From an uncultured Clostridia bacterium (GTDB lineage: Bacteria > Bacillota > Clostridia > Oscillospirales > Ruminococcaceae), in contig CALBGD010000007.1 of the NCBI GenBank assembly GCA_937893735.1, forward strand, positions 1 through 6,327: DNA of 6,327 nt. The letters are read 5' to 3'. The translations under genes were made by a program, and so were the position numbers. The notes beneath the pieces are model-generated. The model made no database searches, was not told where the DNA came from, and saw nothing but the letters and a program-made list of their open reading frames with translations. Below, piece by piece: positions 1-5,477 of this stretch; the first letter of the stretch is position 1, and every line of letters starts with the position of its first letter.

Positions 1-2
1 AC

Positions 3-548
3 ATTCCGGGGCTGGTCTACCTCGCTCCGACCACCTATGAGGAGTATATCGCGATGCTCGACTGGAGCATTGAACAGCGCGAGCACCCGGTAGCTATCCG
101 CGTGCCGGGCGGGGTAGTCCACAGCGACAAGGCGCTCCCGGATTACGGAAAGCTCAACAAGTACGAGGTTTACCAGCAGGGAAGCGATGTTGCGATAATC
201 GCCCTCGGAACCTTCTTCGGCATAGGAATGCAGGCGGCTGAGCTCATCGAGAAGAACTCCGGCGTGAAGCCCACGCTCATAAATCCGCTCTACATCACCG
301 GGCTTGATACGGTGCTCCTCGAATCCCTCAAGAAGAACCACCGCGCGGTCATCACCCTCGAGGACGGAATACTTGACGGCGGCTTCGGCGAGAAGATAGC
401 GAGATTCTACGGCGCTTCCGACGTAAAGACTGTAAATCTGGGTCTCAAAAAGGAGTTCCTCGACCGCTACGACCCGAACGAGGTTCTCCGCGAAAACGGC
501 ATAACACCGGAGCAGATAGCCGATACAGCGGCACAGCTCCTGAGATAA
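3..548 (+). CDS. DXS/transketolase-like thiamine-diphosphate enzyme, C-terminal part (5' end outside window)
   Basis: The reading frame is open from the window edge (first full codon at 3) and ends at TAA 546-548, giving about 181 residues of the C-terminal third of a DXS-family protein. The first residues (IPGLVYLAPTTYEEY, then HPVAIRVPGG) match the end of the transketolase pyrimidine-binding domain, as in DXS motifs of the type APxxxxEL...GPVAIRYPRG. The rest is the transketolase C-terminal domain, including VAIIALGTF, TLEDGILDGGFGEKI and VNLGLKKEFLDRYDP. DXS condenses pyruvate and glyceraldehyde 3-phosphate into 1-deoxy-D-xylulose 5-phosphate, feeding isoprenoid, thiamine and pyridoxal synthesis. 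The catalytic and ThDP-binding N-terminal part is not visible, so this could be a genuine dxs or a DXS-like paralogue with another acceptor; RVPGG where canonical DXS has RYPRG leans towards a paralogue. The internal ATG at 54 is not the true start because homology continues upstream. It is followed after 15 nt by the cupin protein gene, so the two are probably co-transcribed. Confidence 0.85.
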   Translation: MPGLVYLAPTTYEEYIAMLDWSIEQREHPVAIRVPGGVVHSDKALPDYGKLNKYEVYQQGSDVAIIALGTFFGIGMQAAELIEKNSGVKPTLINPLYITGLDTVLLESLKKNHRAVITLEDGILDGGFGEKIARFYGASDVKTVNLGLKKEFLDRYDPNEVLRENGITPEQIADTAAQLLR

Positions 549-563
549 CTGGAGGTAATATTT

Positions 564-1292
564 ATGGTAAAACAAACAGCAGGTCATGACGCACTCGGCG
601 AATTCGCACCGGAATTCGCGCACCTTAACGATGATATCCTTTTCGGGAAGGTATGGTCCCGGGAGGACAAGCTGAGCCTGAAGCTCCGCTCGGTCTCCGC
701 GCTGATAGGCAAGGGGATAACCGACAGCTCCCTGACCTATCACCTTTCCGAGGCTAAGAAGAACGGCGTTACCCGCACGGAGATGGCGGAGATACTGACG
801 CACATCGCGTTTTACGCGGGCTGGCCCAACGCATGGGCGGCATTCCGTCAGGCAAAGGAGGTCTATGCGGACGACCAGCCGGAGGAGCACGGCGGCTTCT
901 TCGGTCAGGGCGAGCCTAACACGGCGTTCGCGAAGTACTTCACCGGAAACTCATGGCTGAAGCCCCTCACCGACCCGAAGCAGACAGTTTTCATCGCAAA
1001 CGTGACCTTCGAGCCCTCCTGCCGCAATAACTGGCACGTCCACCACGCGGACAAGGGCGGCGGACAGATTCTCGTCTGCGTTGACGGCGAGGGCTGGTAT
1101 CAGGAGTGGGGCAAGCCCGCTCAGAAGCTGGTTCCGGGTGATGTCGTGACTATCCCGGCGGGAGTCAAGCACTGGCACGGCGCGGCCTCGGACAAGTGGT
1201 TCAGCCACCTTGCAGTTGAGGTCCCCGGAGAGAACACCTCCAACGAATGGCTGGAGCCTGTTACCGACGAACAGTATAATTCTGTAGAGTAA
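564..1292 (+). CDS. Carboxymuconolactone decarboxylase-like / cupin two-domain protein
   Basis: A 242-residue protein with GGAGG at 551-555, 8 nt before the ATG, which supports this start. Residues about 20-105 form a carboxymuconolactone decarboxylase (CMD/AhpD-fold) helical domain: RSVSALIGKG at 42-51 and the conserved EILTHIAFYAGWPNAWAAF block at 76-94 with His80. This domain has no cysteine at all, so the CxxC of AhpD peroxidases is missing and peroxidase activity is unlikely. Residues about 130-235 form a cupin: the metal-site motif WHVHHADKGGGQ (His158, His160, Gln168) and the second motif PGDVVTIPAGVKHWHG (191-206, His203/His205). Fusions of this kind are annotated as cupin-containing CMD family proteins and their substrate is generally unknown; decarboxylation or lactone chemistry with a metal-bound small molecule is an inference. 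The protein lacks a signal peptide and should be cytoplasmic. Downstream lies a strong terminator, so it is the last gene of the operon with the DXS-like gene. Confidence 0.88.
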   Translation: MVKQTAGHDALGEFAPEFAHLNDDILFGKVWSREDKLSLKLRSVSALIGKGITDSSLTYHLSEAKKNGVTRTEMAEILTHIAFYAGWPNAWAAFRQAKEVYADDQPEEHGGFFGQGEPNTAFAKYFTGNSWLKPLTDPKQTVFIANVTFEPSCRNNWHVHHADKGGGQILVCVDGEGWYQEWGKPAQKLVPGDVVTIPAGVKHWHGAASDKWFSHLAVEVPGENTSNEWLEPVTDEQYNSVE

Positions 1293-1312
1293 TAACTTAC
1301 GGTATAGATAAA

Positions 1313-1336
1313 ACCCGGGGCAGAAATGCCCCGGGT
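1313..1336. terminator. Bidirectional intrinsic terminator between convergent genes
   Basis: A perfect 10-bp stem (ACCCGGGGCA pairing with TGCCCCGGGT) closes a GAAA loop. On the plus strand the stem is followed by CATTTATTTAT. On the minus strand it is followed by TTTATCTATA, so the last stem base plus the flank give a short U-run. It lies 20 nt after the cupin gene stop and about 63 nt beyond the antiporter stop and can serve both convergent transcripts. Confidence 0.85.
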
Positions 1337-1344
1337 CATTTATT

Positions 1345-1396
1345 TATCGCGAAGCGATACCATAATTCATAATTTCGAATTAAGAATTCCGAATTG
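1345..1396. repeat. AT-rich palindromic intergenic patch, probable dispersed repeat copy
   Basis: Immediately after the terminator comes a perfect inverted repeat, TATCGC-GAA-GCGATA (1345-1359). It is followed by an A/T-rich stretch with repeated AATTC/GAATT words (CATAATTCATAATTTCGAAT, then TAAGAATTCCGAATT). The segment 1371-1395 is itself an imperfect inverted repeat (arms AATTTCGAATT and AATTCCGAATT around AAG, 9 of 11 pairs). Its base composition differs sharply from the flanking GC-rich genes. Patches of this look recur in intergenic regions of related gut Clostridia as far as I recall, but a second copy is not present in this window, so calling it a dispersed repeat is an inference. Confidence 0.4.
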
Positions 1397-1399
1397 CTC

Positions 1400-2659
1400 T
1401 CACACTTCCGCCGGAACCTCGTCCGCCTCGTCATGGTCGATATGCCCGGAATCCCCGGGAGTCTGCTCGCCCTTGAACAGCAGCTTCAGGATTATCGGCA
1501 CGGAGATAGAGGAAACGATTATCAGCAGAATTACGGCGAGGAAGTACCGCTGTTCCACCATTCCTACCGCAAGTCCCTTGTTGGCGACTATCAGCGCGAC
1601 CTCTCCGCGGGTCATCATTCCCACGCCGACTTTCAGGGAGTCCTTCCAGCTGTTCTTGAACAGCTTCGCAGTAAGTCCGCAGCCGATGACCTTTCCTATG
1701 AGCGCCACCGCCACGAACGCCAGCGAGAACCACAGCAGGTCGAGCGTGAATCCGTCAAAGGAGATGTTCAGTCCGATACTTGCAAAGAACACCGGTCCGA
1801 ACAGCATATAGGAGCTTATGTCCATCTTTCCGGCGATGTATTCCGCGTCGCGCAGGTTGCACAGGATTATTCCCGCAACGTAAGCGCCGGTGATGTCCGC
1901 GATACCGAAGAATTTCTCCGCGCAGTACGCCATGATGAAGCACAGAACCAGCCCGAATATCGGGATACGGCGGGTGTGGTAGAACTTCTTGTCGAGGAAC
2001 TTGAACAGCAGGTACATCAGGAATCCCACGCCCACGCTGAACACGATGAACAGAATGGTTTTCAGGAACACGTCCGCGATGGGGGAGCCGGTTATCGCGG
2101 AGGCAGATTCGTCCTTGCCGCCCTCGATTCCGATGACAACGGTGAGCACGATGATACCTATAACGTCGTCTATTATCGCCGCGCTGACTATCGTTGTGCC
2201 TATGCGGCTCTTAAGGTGCCCCAGCTCACGGAGCGCCTGCACCGTAATGCTGACGGAGGTCGCCGTCATTATCGTGCCGATGAACAGCGCCTGATTCACC
2301 ACGTTTCCGCCCATAGCCGCGTCAGGGACTATCTGGCAGTAGATGGTGTACATCAGGAAGCCGCCGCCAAGCGGCACCAGAACTCCCGCGAGGGCTATGC
2401 AGAACGCCACGGGACCGGTTTTCAGCAGGTCCTTGAGGTTCGTTTCCAGCCCGGCGGAGAACATCAGGATAACAACGCCTATCTCAGCTAGGGTCTTGAT
2501 GAAGCTGTCAGCCTCCACAAGACCAAGCACTGCCTGTCCGATTATAAGTCCCGCGAGTATCTGCCCGACCACCTGAGGGGCTTTCAGCTTTTTCGCGGCA
2601 AGTCCCATCAGCTTTGCCGATATAAGGATTATTGCCAGATTCTTGAAACATTCGACCAT
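1400..2659 (-). CDS. CPA2-family cation:proton antiporter (Na+/H+ or K+/H+ exchanger)
   Basis: A 419-residue integral membrane protein with roughly 11-13 hydrophobic segments from residue 5 to about 395. Key CPA2 features are visible: the N-terminal block APQVVGQILAGLIIG (27-41), LAEIGVVILMFSAGLET (57-73), the unwound-helix region TATSVSITV (132-140), the paired acidic ion-binding site IIDDVIGI with Asp164-Asp165, and MMTRGEVALI (348-357). The double aspartate is typical of electrogenic exchangers such as NapA, so Na+/H+ exchange across the cytoplasmic membrane is the best guess; the ion is not provable here. There is no C-terminal TrkA-N/RCK domain. The protein ends in a short acidic tail (about 397-419: SGHIDHDEADEVPAEV) containing two histidines. 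The start ATG (2657-2659) is preceded by AAGGAAGG at a reasonable distance and by a good promoter. The gene is transcribed alone and convergent to the cupin gene, divergent from the EIIA-like gene. Confidence 0.92.
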   Translation of the reverse strand: MVECFKNLAIILISAKLMGLAAKKLKAPQVVGQILAGLIIGQAVLGLVEADSFIKTLAEIGVVILMFSAGLETNLKDLLKTGPVAFCIALAGVLVPLGGGFLMYTIYCQIVPDAAMGGNVVNQALFIGTIMTATSVSITVQALRELGHLKSRIGTTIVSAAIIDDVIGIIVLTVVIGIEGGKDESASAITGSPIADVFLKTILFIVFSVGVGFLMYLLFKFLDKKFYHTRRIPIFGLVLCFIMAYCAEKFFGIADITGAYVAGIILCNLRDAEYIAGKMDISSYMLFGPVFFASIGLNISFDGFTLDLLWFSLAFVAVALIGKVIGCGLTAKLFKNSWKDSLKVGVGMMTRGEVALIVANKGLAVGMVEQRYFLAVILLIIVSSISVPIILKLLFKGEQTPGDSGHIDHDEADEVPAEV

Positions 2660-2697
2660 TGAGATGCTTCCTTCCTTTGTTTTTTCTCTAATATATA

Positions 2698-2726
2698 ATT
2701 ATAGTGTATTACGGCGGGTAATTCAA
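2698..2726 (-). promoter_or_regulatory. Sigma-A-type promoter of the antiporter gene
   Basis: Read on the minus strand, TTGAAT (2726-2721) and TATAAT (2703-2698) are separated by exactly 17 nt. The -10 box matches the consensus perfectly and the -35 box matches in 4 of 6 positions. Transcription would start near 2691, leaving a leader of about 30 nt that carries the AAGGAAGG ribosome binding site. Confidence 0.75.
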
Positions 2727-2731
2727 GCACA

Positions 2732-2743
2732 ATTGTATACAAT
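2732..2743. promoter_or_regulatory. Perfect 12-bp palindrome, candidate operator in the divergent region
   Basis: ATTGTATACAAT is a perfect inverted repeat lying six bases upstream of the antiporter -35 box and about 64 nt before the EIIA-like gene start. TTGTATACAA resembles half-sites bound by GntR-family repressors (TNGTNNNACNA pattern). It also contains TACAAT (2738-2743), which could act as a plus-strand -10 box, though I see no matching -35. No GntR-type gene lies in the window, so the regulator is unknown. Confidence 0.4.
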
Positions 2744-2806
2744 AATTGCAGGGTGGGACGGGCTTTTTTTGTCGTACCGGACGATTGTTGAAAGGACGTA
2801 ATAAAG

Positions 2807-3283
2807 ATGGAGATATACGAGCTGAGAGTATTGCTGAGCCCCGCCGCCGGTGTGGTGGTTCCCTTGCAGGAGCTTTCCGGGGAGGACGGCGCGGCGCATT
2901 TTCGCGGGGAGGGCTTCGCGCTGACCGCCCCGGAGGGGCTGCGCGGATTTTTGCAGAGAGCCGTCCCGGCGGTGGAGGTGCGCGCTCCCGCAGACGGCGC
3001 GGTCACATATGCGGGGGAGAACAGCTTCCGGCTGCGCACCGGGGACGGTCTGGAGCTGGAGGTGCTTCTGTGCGCTCCGGGGGAGATATTCGTCCGGTCA
3101 GGAGAGGTGATAATGGCGGGGGAGTGCTGCGCGCGGCTCTCCCGGGAGGACTTCTGCGCCTCCCCGGCGGGGATTATCGTGCGGTTTCCGGAAAGCTCCG
3201 GCGTGTCGGAGCTCCATGTGCTGGGCGGCGCGAAGAAGCCCGGCAGACCCGCCGCAGAGTACCGCCTGCGCTCAGAGAAATAA
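2807..3283 (+). CDS. Stand-alone PTS EIIA(Glc)-fold protein, apparently lacking both active-site histidines
   Basis: A 158-residue soluble protein. AAAGGA at 2791-2796, 10 nt before the ATG, supports this start. The order of motifs follows the glucose-family EIIA domain (Crr/PtsG IIA): SPAAGVVVPLQEL (11-23, like SPxxGxVVPLxxV), AAHFRGEGFALTAPEG (29-44, like FAxxxxGxGxAIxPxxG), VRAPADGAVTYAGENSFRLR (58-77), DGLELEVLL (80-88) and VRSGEVIMAGE (96-106, like VxxGDxVxxG). In active EIIA the phosphorylated His sits in a segment like VHFGIDTV and a second His sits in NHAFSI. Here these read LLCAPGEI (87-94) and ENSFRL (71-76), with no His in either. The only histidines are His31 and His137, far from the site. 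It therefore probably cannot carry phosphate, and a binding, sensory or regulatory role is an inference. There is no EIIB/EIIC partner or antiterminator domain nearby. The gene is monocistronic, ends at TAA and runs into a hairpin terminator. Its codon choice is noticeably richer in GGG/GCG than the antiporter or mscL. The EIIA fold assignment is fairly firm, the function is not. Confidence 0.72.
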   Translation: MEIYELRVLLSPAAGVVVPLQELSGEDGAAHFRGEGFALTAPEGLRGFLQRAVPAVEVRAPADGAVTYAGENSFRLRTGDGLELEVLLCAPGEIFVRSGEVIMAGECCARLSREDFCASPAGIIVRFPESSGVSELHVLGGAKKPGRPAAEYRLRSEK

Positions 3284-3299
3284 CTCCCAGAATATGAAA

Positions 3300-3322
3300 A
3301 CAGCGCCGTTTTCCGGCGCTGT
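3300..3322. terminator. Bidirectional hairpin terminator between EIIA-like gene and mscL
   Basis: A perfect 9-bp stem (ACAGCGCCG with CGGCGCTGT) closes a TTTTC loop. Read on the minus strand, the stem is followed by TTTTCATATT, a usable U-tract for ending mscL transcription. Read on the plus strand the tail (CGCTGTATTTAC) is weaker, so termination of the EIIA-like transcript may be less efficient. Confidence 0.75.
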
Positions 3323-3330
3323 CGCTGTAT

Positions 3331-3822
3331 TTACTTGTTGTCCGCAGTATCCTTTTCCTTCAGGAGATCCCTGATCTCTGTCAGCAGAACTATCTGAGGA
3401 TCGGGCTTTGGCTCGGGCTTCGGCTCTTCCTTCTTCTTGCGGTGGAGTTTGGAGATGACCTTTACCAGCGTGAATACGGCCAGCGCAATGAGCAGGAAGC
3501 TGATTATCGACTGGATAAACGCGCCGTAGTTCAGCGAGATCTCAGCGACTGCGGGAGTTACCACGTTTCCGGCTTCATCGAGGACTTCCTCAACGGCGGG
3601 CTGGAGCACCAGCTTTAACTGCGAGAAATCCATCTTTCCTGTGAGAAGTCCCAGAAGCGGCATAAGCAGGTCGCCTACCAGTGAATTCACGATGGCTGTG
3701 AACGCCGAGCCTATGATGAGACCTACCGCCATATCCAGCACGTTTCCGCGGGAAATGAACGCCTTGAACTCCTTAGCCAGCTTGAACTTGTCCTTTTTCT
3801 CTGTCGACTTTTCCTCTGCCAT
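3331..3822 (-). CDS. mscL: Large-conductance mechanosensitive channel MscL
   Basis: MscL forms a homopentameric channel that opens under membrane tension and releases solutes during hypo-osmotic shock. The signature KEFKAFISRGNVLDMAVGLI (17-36), continuing IGSAFTAIVNSLVGDLLMPLLG to residue 58, covers the amphipathic N-terminal helix and TM1. TM2 is NYGAFIQSIISFLLIALAVF (98-117), and the C-terminal helix contains TEIRDLL (148-154). At 163 residues it is somewhat longer than the usual 130-150. The extra length comes from a charged N-terminus (about residues 1-15), an extended outer loop (about 62-97, with PAVEEVLDEAGNVVTPAVAE) and a proline/lysine linker (KKKEEPKPEPKPDP) before the C-terminal helix. 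The start is supported by GTGAGG upstream. It has its own promoter overlapping the end of the citrate synthase gene and a terminator just after its stop. Confidence 0.97.
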   Translation of the reverse strand: MAEEKSTEKKDKFKLAKEFKAFISRGNVLDMAVGLIIGSAFTAIVNSLVGDLLMPLLGLLTGKMDFSQLKLVLQPAVEEVLDEAGNVVTPAVAEISLNYGAFIQSIISFLLIALAVFTLVKVISKLHRKKKEEPKPEPKPDPQIVLLTEIRDLLKEKDTADNK

Positions 3823-3869
3823 GACATTTTACCTCACTTATGTAATTTTAACGCATACCGCGCTTTAAA

Positions 3870-3898
3870 ATCATACCATAAAACGGCGCAAATGTCAA
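3870..3898 (-). promoter_or_regulatory. Sigma-A-type extended -10 promoter of mscL, overlapping the gltA stop codon
   Basis: On the minus strand TTGACA (3898-3893) and TATGAT (3875-3870) are 17 nt apart, with a TGG extended -10 element (3878-3876). The -35 hexamer contains the TGA stop of the citrate synthase gene (3897-3895). Transcription would start near 3863, giving a leader of about 40 nt with GAGG before the mscL ATG. No terminator separates gltA from mscL, so read-through could add to mscL expression. Confidence 0.8.
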
Positions 3899-5262
3899 GC
3901 GCGCTTGTCGAGGGGTATGTACTCCTTGTTGAGATTGATAGCCTTGTATGCCGGGCGGATTATGCGCTTGCCGTTTATCATCTCTTCCATTCTGTGAGCG
4001 CACCAGCCGGCGATCCTTGCGCAGGCGAACAGACCTGTGTACATATCTACCGGTATCTTCAGCATCTTGTAAACCAGTCCGGAATACATATCAACGTTAG
4101 CGCATATATTCTTGATATCACCGCGCTCGTCCGCGAATACTCCGGGGGTGAGCCTTTCTATGCTGTCGAGCAGCAGGAATTCCTTTTCGAATTCCGTGCC
4201 CTTGGCGAGCTTCATCGCGTTTGCCTTGAGTATCTTCGCCCTCGGGTCGGACAGGGTGTATACCGCGTGTCCCATGCCGTAGATAAGCCCGGAGCGGTCG
4301 CCTGCTTCCTTGCGGAGCAGCTTGTGGAGGTAAGCCTTTACCTCGTCGTCATCGTCCCAGTGATTGATGTCCGCCTTGCAGTGCTCCAGCATCTCCATTA
4401 CCTTGATGTTGGCGCCGCCGTGGCGGGGACCCTTAAGGGAGCCTATCGCTGCGGCATACGCGGAGTACGCGTCCGTGCCGGAGGAAGAAACGGTGCGGCA
4501 GGTGAACGTAGAGTTGTTACCGCCGCCGTGCTCAGCGTGGAGCATTAAGCACAGGTCGAGCAGGCGCGCTTCCTCGTGGGTGTAGGAGCGGTCGTCACGC
4601 AGGGTGGAGAGAATGCTCTCCGCGAGGCTCTCGTCCTTGTTTATCTGGTGCATTACCATGGAATCGTTGTGATAGAAGCGGCGCATCGCCTGATAGGAAG
4701 TTACCATTATCGCAGGCAGTCTGGAGATAATGGAGATGGCTTTCAGCATCTCGCTTTCAACGGACTTGTCCTCCGGCGCGGAATCATAGCTGTACAGCGC
4801 AAGGACAGCCTGCGCCATCTTGTTCATGATGTTCGGGGAGGGGTTCCTGATTATAACGTCCTCGCTGAAATACATGGGCAGGTCGCGGTACTCCGCGATG
4901 AGCTTCGAGAACGTGGTGAGCTGGTTTTTATCCGGGAGCATACCGAACAGCAGGAGGTACGCTACCTCCTCGTAGCCGTAGCGATCGTCCGCGAGAACGT
5001 CCTCAACGATGTCCCTGATGTTGTAGCCGCGGTAGATGAGCTCGCCCTCGATGGGCTGCTTGTCGCACTCGCTGATGACGTAGCCGTGTACGCAGCATAC
5101 GTTCGTGATACCAGCCACAACGCCGGAGCCGTCAGAGTTGCGCAGACCGCGCTTTACGCCGAACTTTCCCGGTAAACTCTGGTCGATGGCAGTGGTGCTC
5201 AGGAAGTCAGAGCACATCTGCTTGAAAGTCGGTGAGTTCTTTAGCTGTTCCATTCTTTTCAT
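3895..5262 (-). CDS. gltA: Citrate synthase (Si type)
   Basis: Condenses acetyl-CoA and oxaloacetate to citrate, in anaerobes chiefly to supply 2-oxoglutarate for glutamate synthesis. The protein has 455 residues from the ATG at 5262 (MKRMEQLKNSP). The catalytic set is present: His245 in LMLHAEHGGGNNSTF, His281 in LKGPRHGGAN, and Asp391 in NVDMYSGLVY. GMGHAVYTLSDPRA (329-342) and FACARIAGWCAHRMEE (412-427) complete the substrate and CoA sites. It is longer than the roughly 370-residue bacterial forms because of an N-terminal extension, as is usual for the clostridial group. Start choice: GGAGG (minus strand, 5278-5274) lies 11 nt before this ATG; a second ATG at 5253 is possible but badly spaced. 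A longer frame opening at a TTG at 5388 is rejected because that TTG is the start of the -35 box and the extra 42 codons are promoter and leader. 2-methylcitrate synthase activity cannot be excluded, but no prpB/prpD neighbours are present. Confidence 0.95.
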   Translation of the reverse strand: MKRMEQLKNSPTFKQMCSDFLSTTAIDQSLPGKFGVKRGLRNSDGSGVVAGITNVCCVHGYVISECDKQPIEGELIYRGYNIRDIVEDVLADDRYGYEEVAYLLLFGMLPDKNQLTTFSKLIAEYRDLPMYFSEDVIIRNPSPNIMNKMAQAVLALYSYDSAPEDKSVESEMLKAISIISRLPAIMVTSYQAMRRFYHNDSMVMHQINKDESLAESILSTLRDDRSYTHEEARLLDLCLMLHAEHGGGNNSTFTCRTVSSSGTDAYSAYAAAIGSLKGPRHGGANIKVMEMLEHCKADINHWDDDDEVKAYLHKLLRKEAGDRSGLIYGMGHAVYTLSDPRAKILKANAMKLAKGTEFEKEFLLLDSIERLTPGVFADERGDIKNICANVDMYSGLVYKMLKIPVDMYTGLFACARIAGWCAHRMEEMINGKRIIRPAYKAINLNKEYIPLDKRA

Positions 5263-5269
5263 GATAAAA

Positions 5270-5330
5270 ACCGCCTCCGCAATTATTTTTATATTTCTGA
5301 GTATTTTGTATCCCTGTCCCATCAGGCGGT
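5270..5330 (-). promoter_or_regulatory. Possible leader helix covering the gltA ribosome binding site
   Basis: In the gltA leader, ACCGCCT (minus strand, 5330-5324) is exactly complementary to AGGCGGT (5276-5270). The latter overlaps the last three bases of the GGAGG Shine-Dalgarno sequence (5278-5274). A 7-bp, mostly GC helix with a 47-nt AT-rich loop could partly hide the ribosome binding site. It may also be a chance pairing; no known riboswitch pattern is recognised. Confidence 0.35.
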
Positions 5331-5359
5331 AGATCTCTCTGCCAAGAAATATATAATTT

Positions 5360-5388
5360 ATTCTACCATATTCCCGGGCAAATGTCAA
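5360..5388 (-). promoter_or_regulatory. Sigma-A-type extended -10 promoter of gltA
   Basis: On the minus strand TTGACA (5388-5383) and TAGAAT (5365-5360) are 17 nt apart, with TGG (5368-5366) as extended -10. Start of transcription is expected near 5353, giving a leader of about 90 nt. Its sequence resembles the mscL promoter far beyond the hexamers: both share GCTTGACATTTGC and TATGGTA. Confidence 0.82.
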
Positions 5389-5477
5389 GCATTATTCGCT
5401 AAAATCTGAATACTAAACCGAAGAAAATTGCAAAAATCTCATTTGTGAACGATCCAAGACGAAAGGAGCGCCGTAAC

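Noticed and set aside
1394..2491. Long plus-strand open frame (365 codons) opposite the antiporter
   Set aside because: It is the antisense shadow of a clear membrane transporter. Its translation is rich in His, Glu, Arg and Gln with no domain, and there is no suitable ribosome binding site.
2761..2780. GGCTTTTTTT run as a possible terminator upstream of the EIIA-like gene
   Set aside because: The T-run is not preceded by a convincing GC-rich stem; the best pairing (GGTGGGAC with GTCGTACC) is only 6 of 8 and wraps around the T-run.
2629..3039. Minus-strand frame of 136 codons across the divergent control region
   Set aside because: It overlaps the start of the antiporter, both promoter elements and the EIIA-like gene, and its Ser/Pro/Lys-rich translation has no recognisable domain.
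2746..3297. Plus-strand frame of 183 codons overlapping the EIIA-like gene
   Set aside because: Starts at TTG without a good ribosome binding site and gives an Arg/Gly-rich low-complexity translation, while the other frame shows EIIA motifs.
3896..3907. CAAGCGCGCTTG palindrome at the gltA 3' end as terminator or operator
   Set aside because: It is a loopless 12-bp palindrome mostly inside the last gltA codons with no U-tract, so it cannot form a normal terminator hairpin; an operator role cannot be excluded but has no further support.
3892..4548. Plus-strand frames opposite citrate synthase (also 4576-5175)
   Set aside because: Antisense shadows of a strongly conserved enzyme; Val/Ala/Arg-rich with no motif or ribosome binding site.
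5400..5433. Plus-strand promoter for the SpoIID-like gene (TAAAAT at 5400, TTGCAA at 5428)
   Set aside because: Neither hexamer has a partner at 16-18 nt, and no sporulation-sigma pattern was recognised, so no promoter is called.
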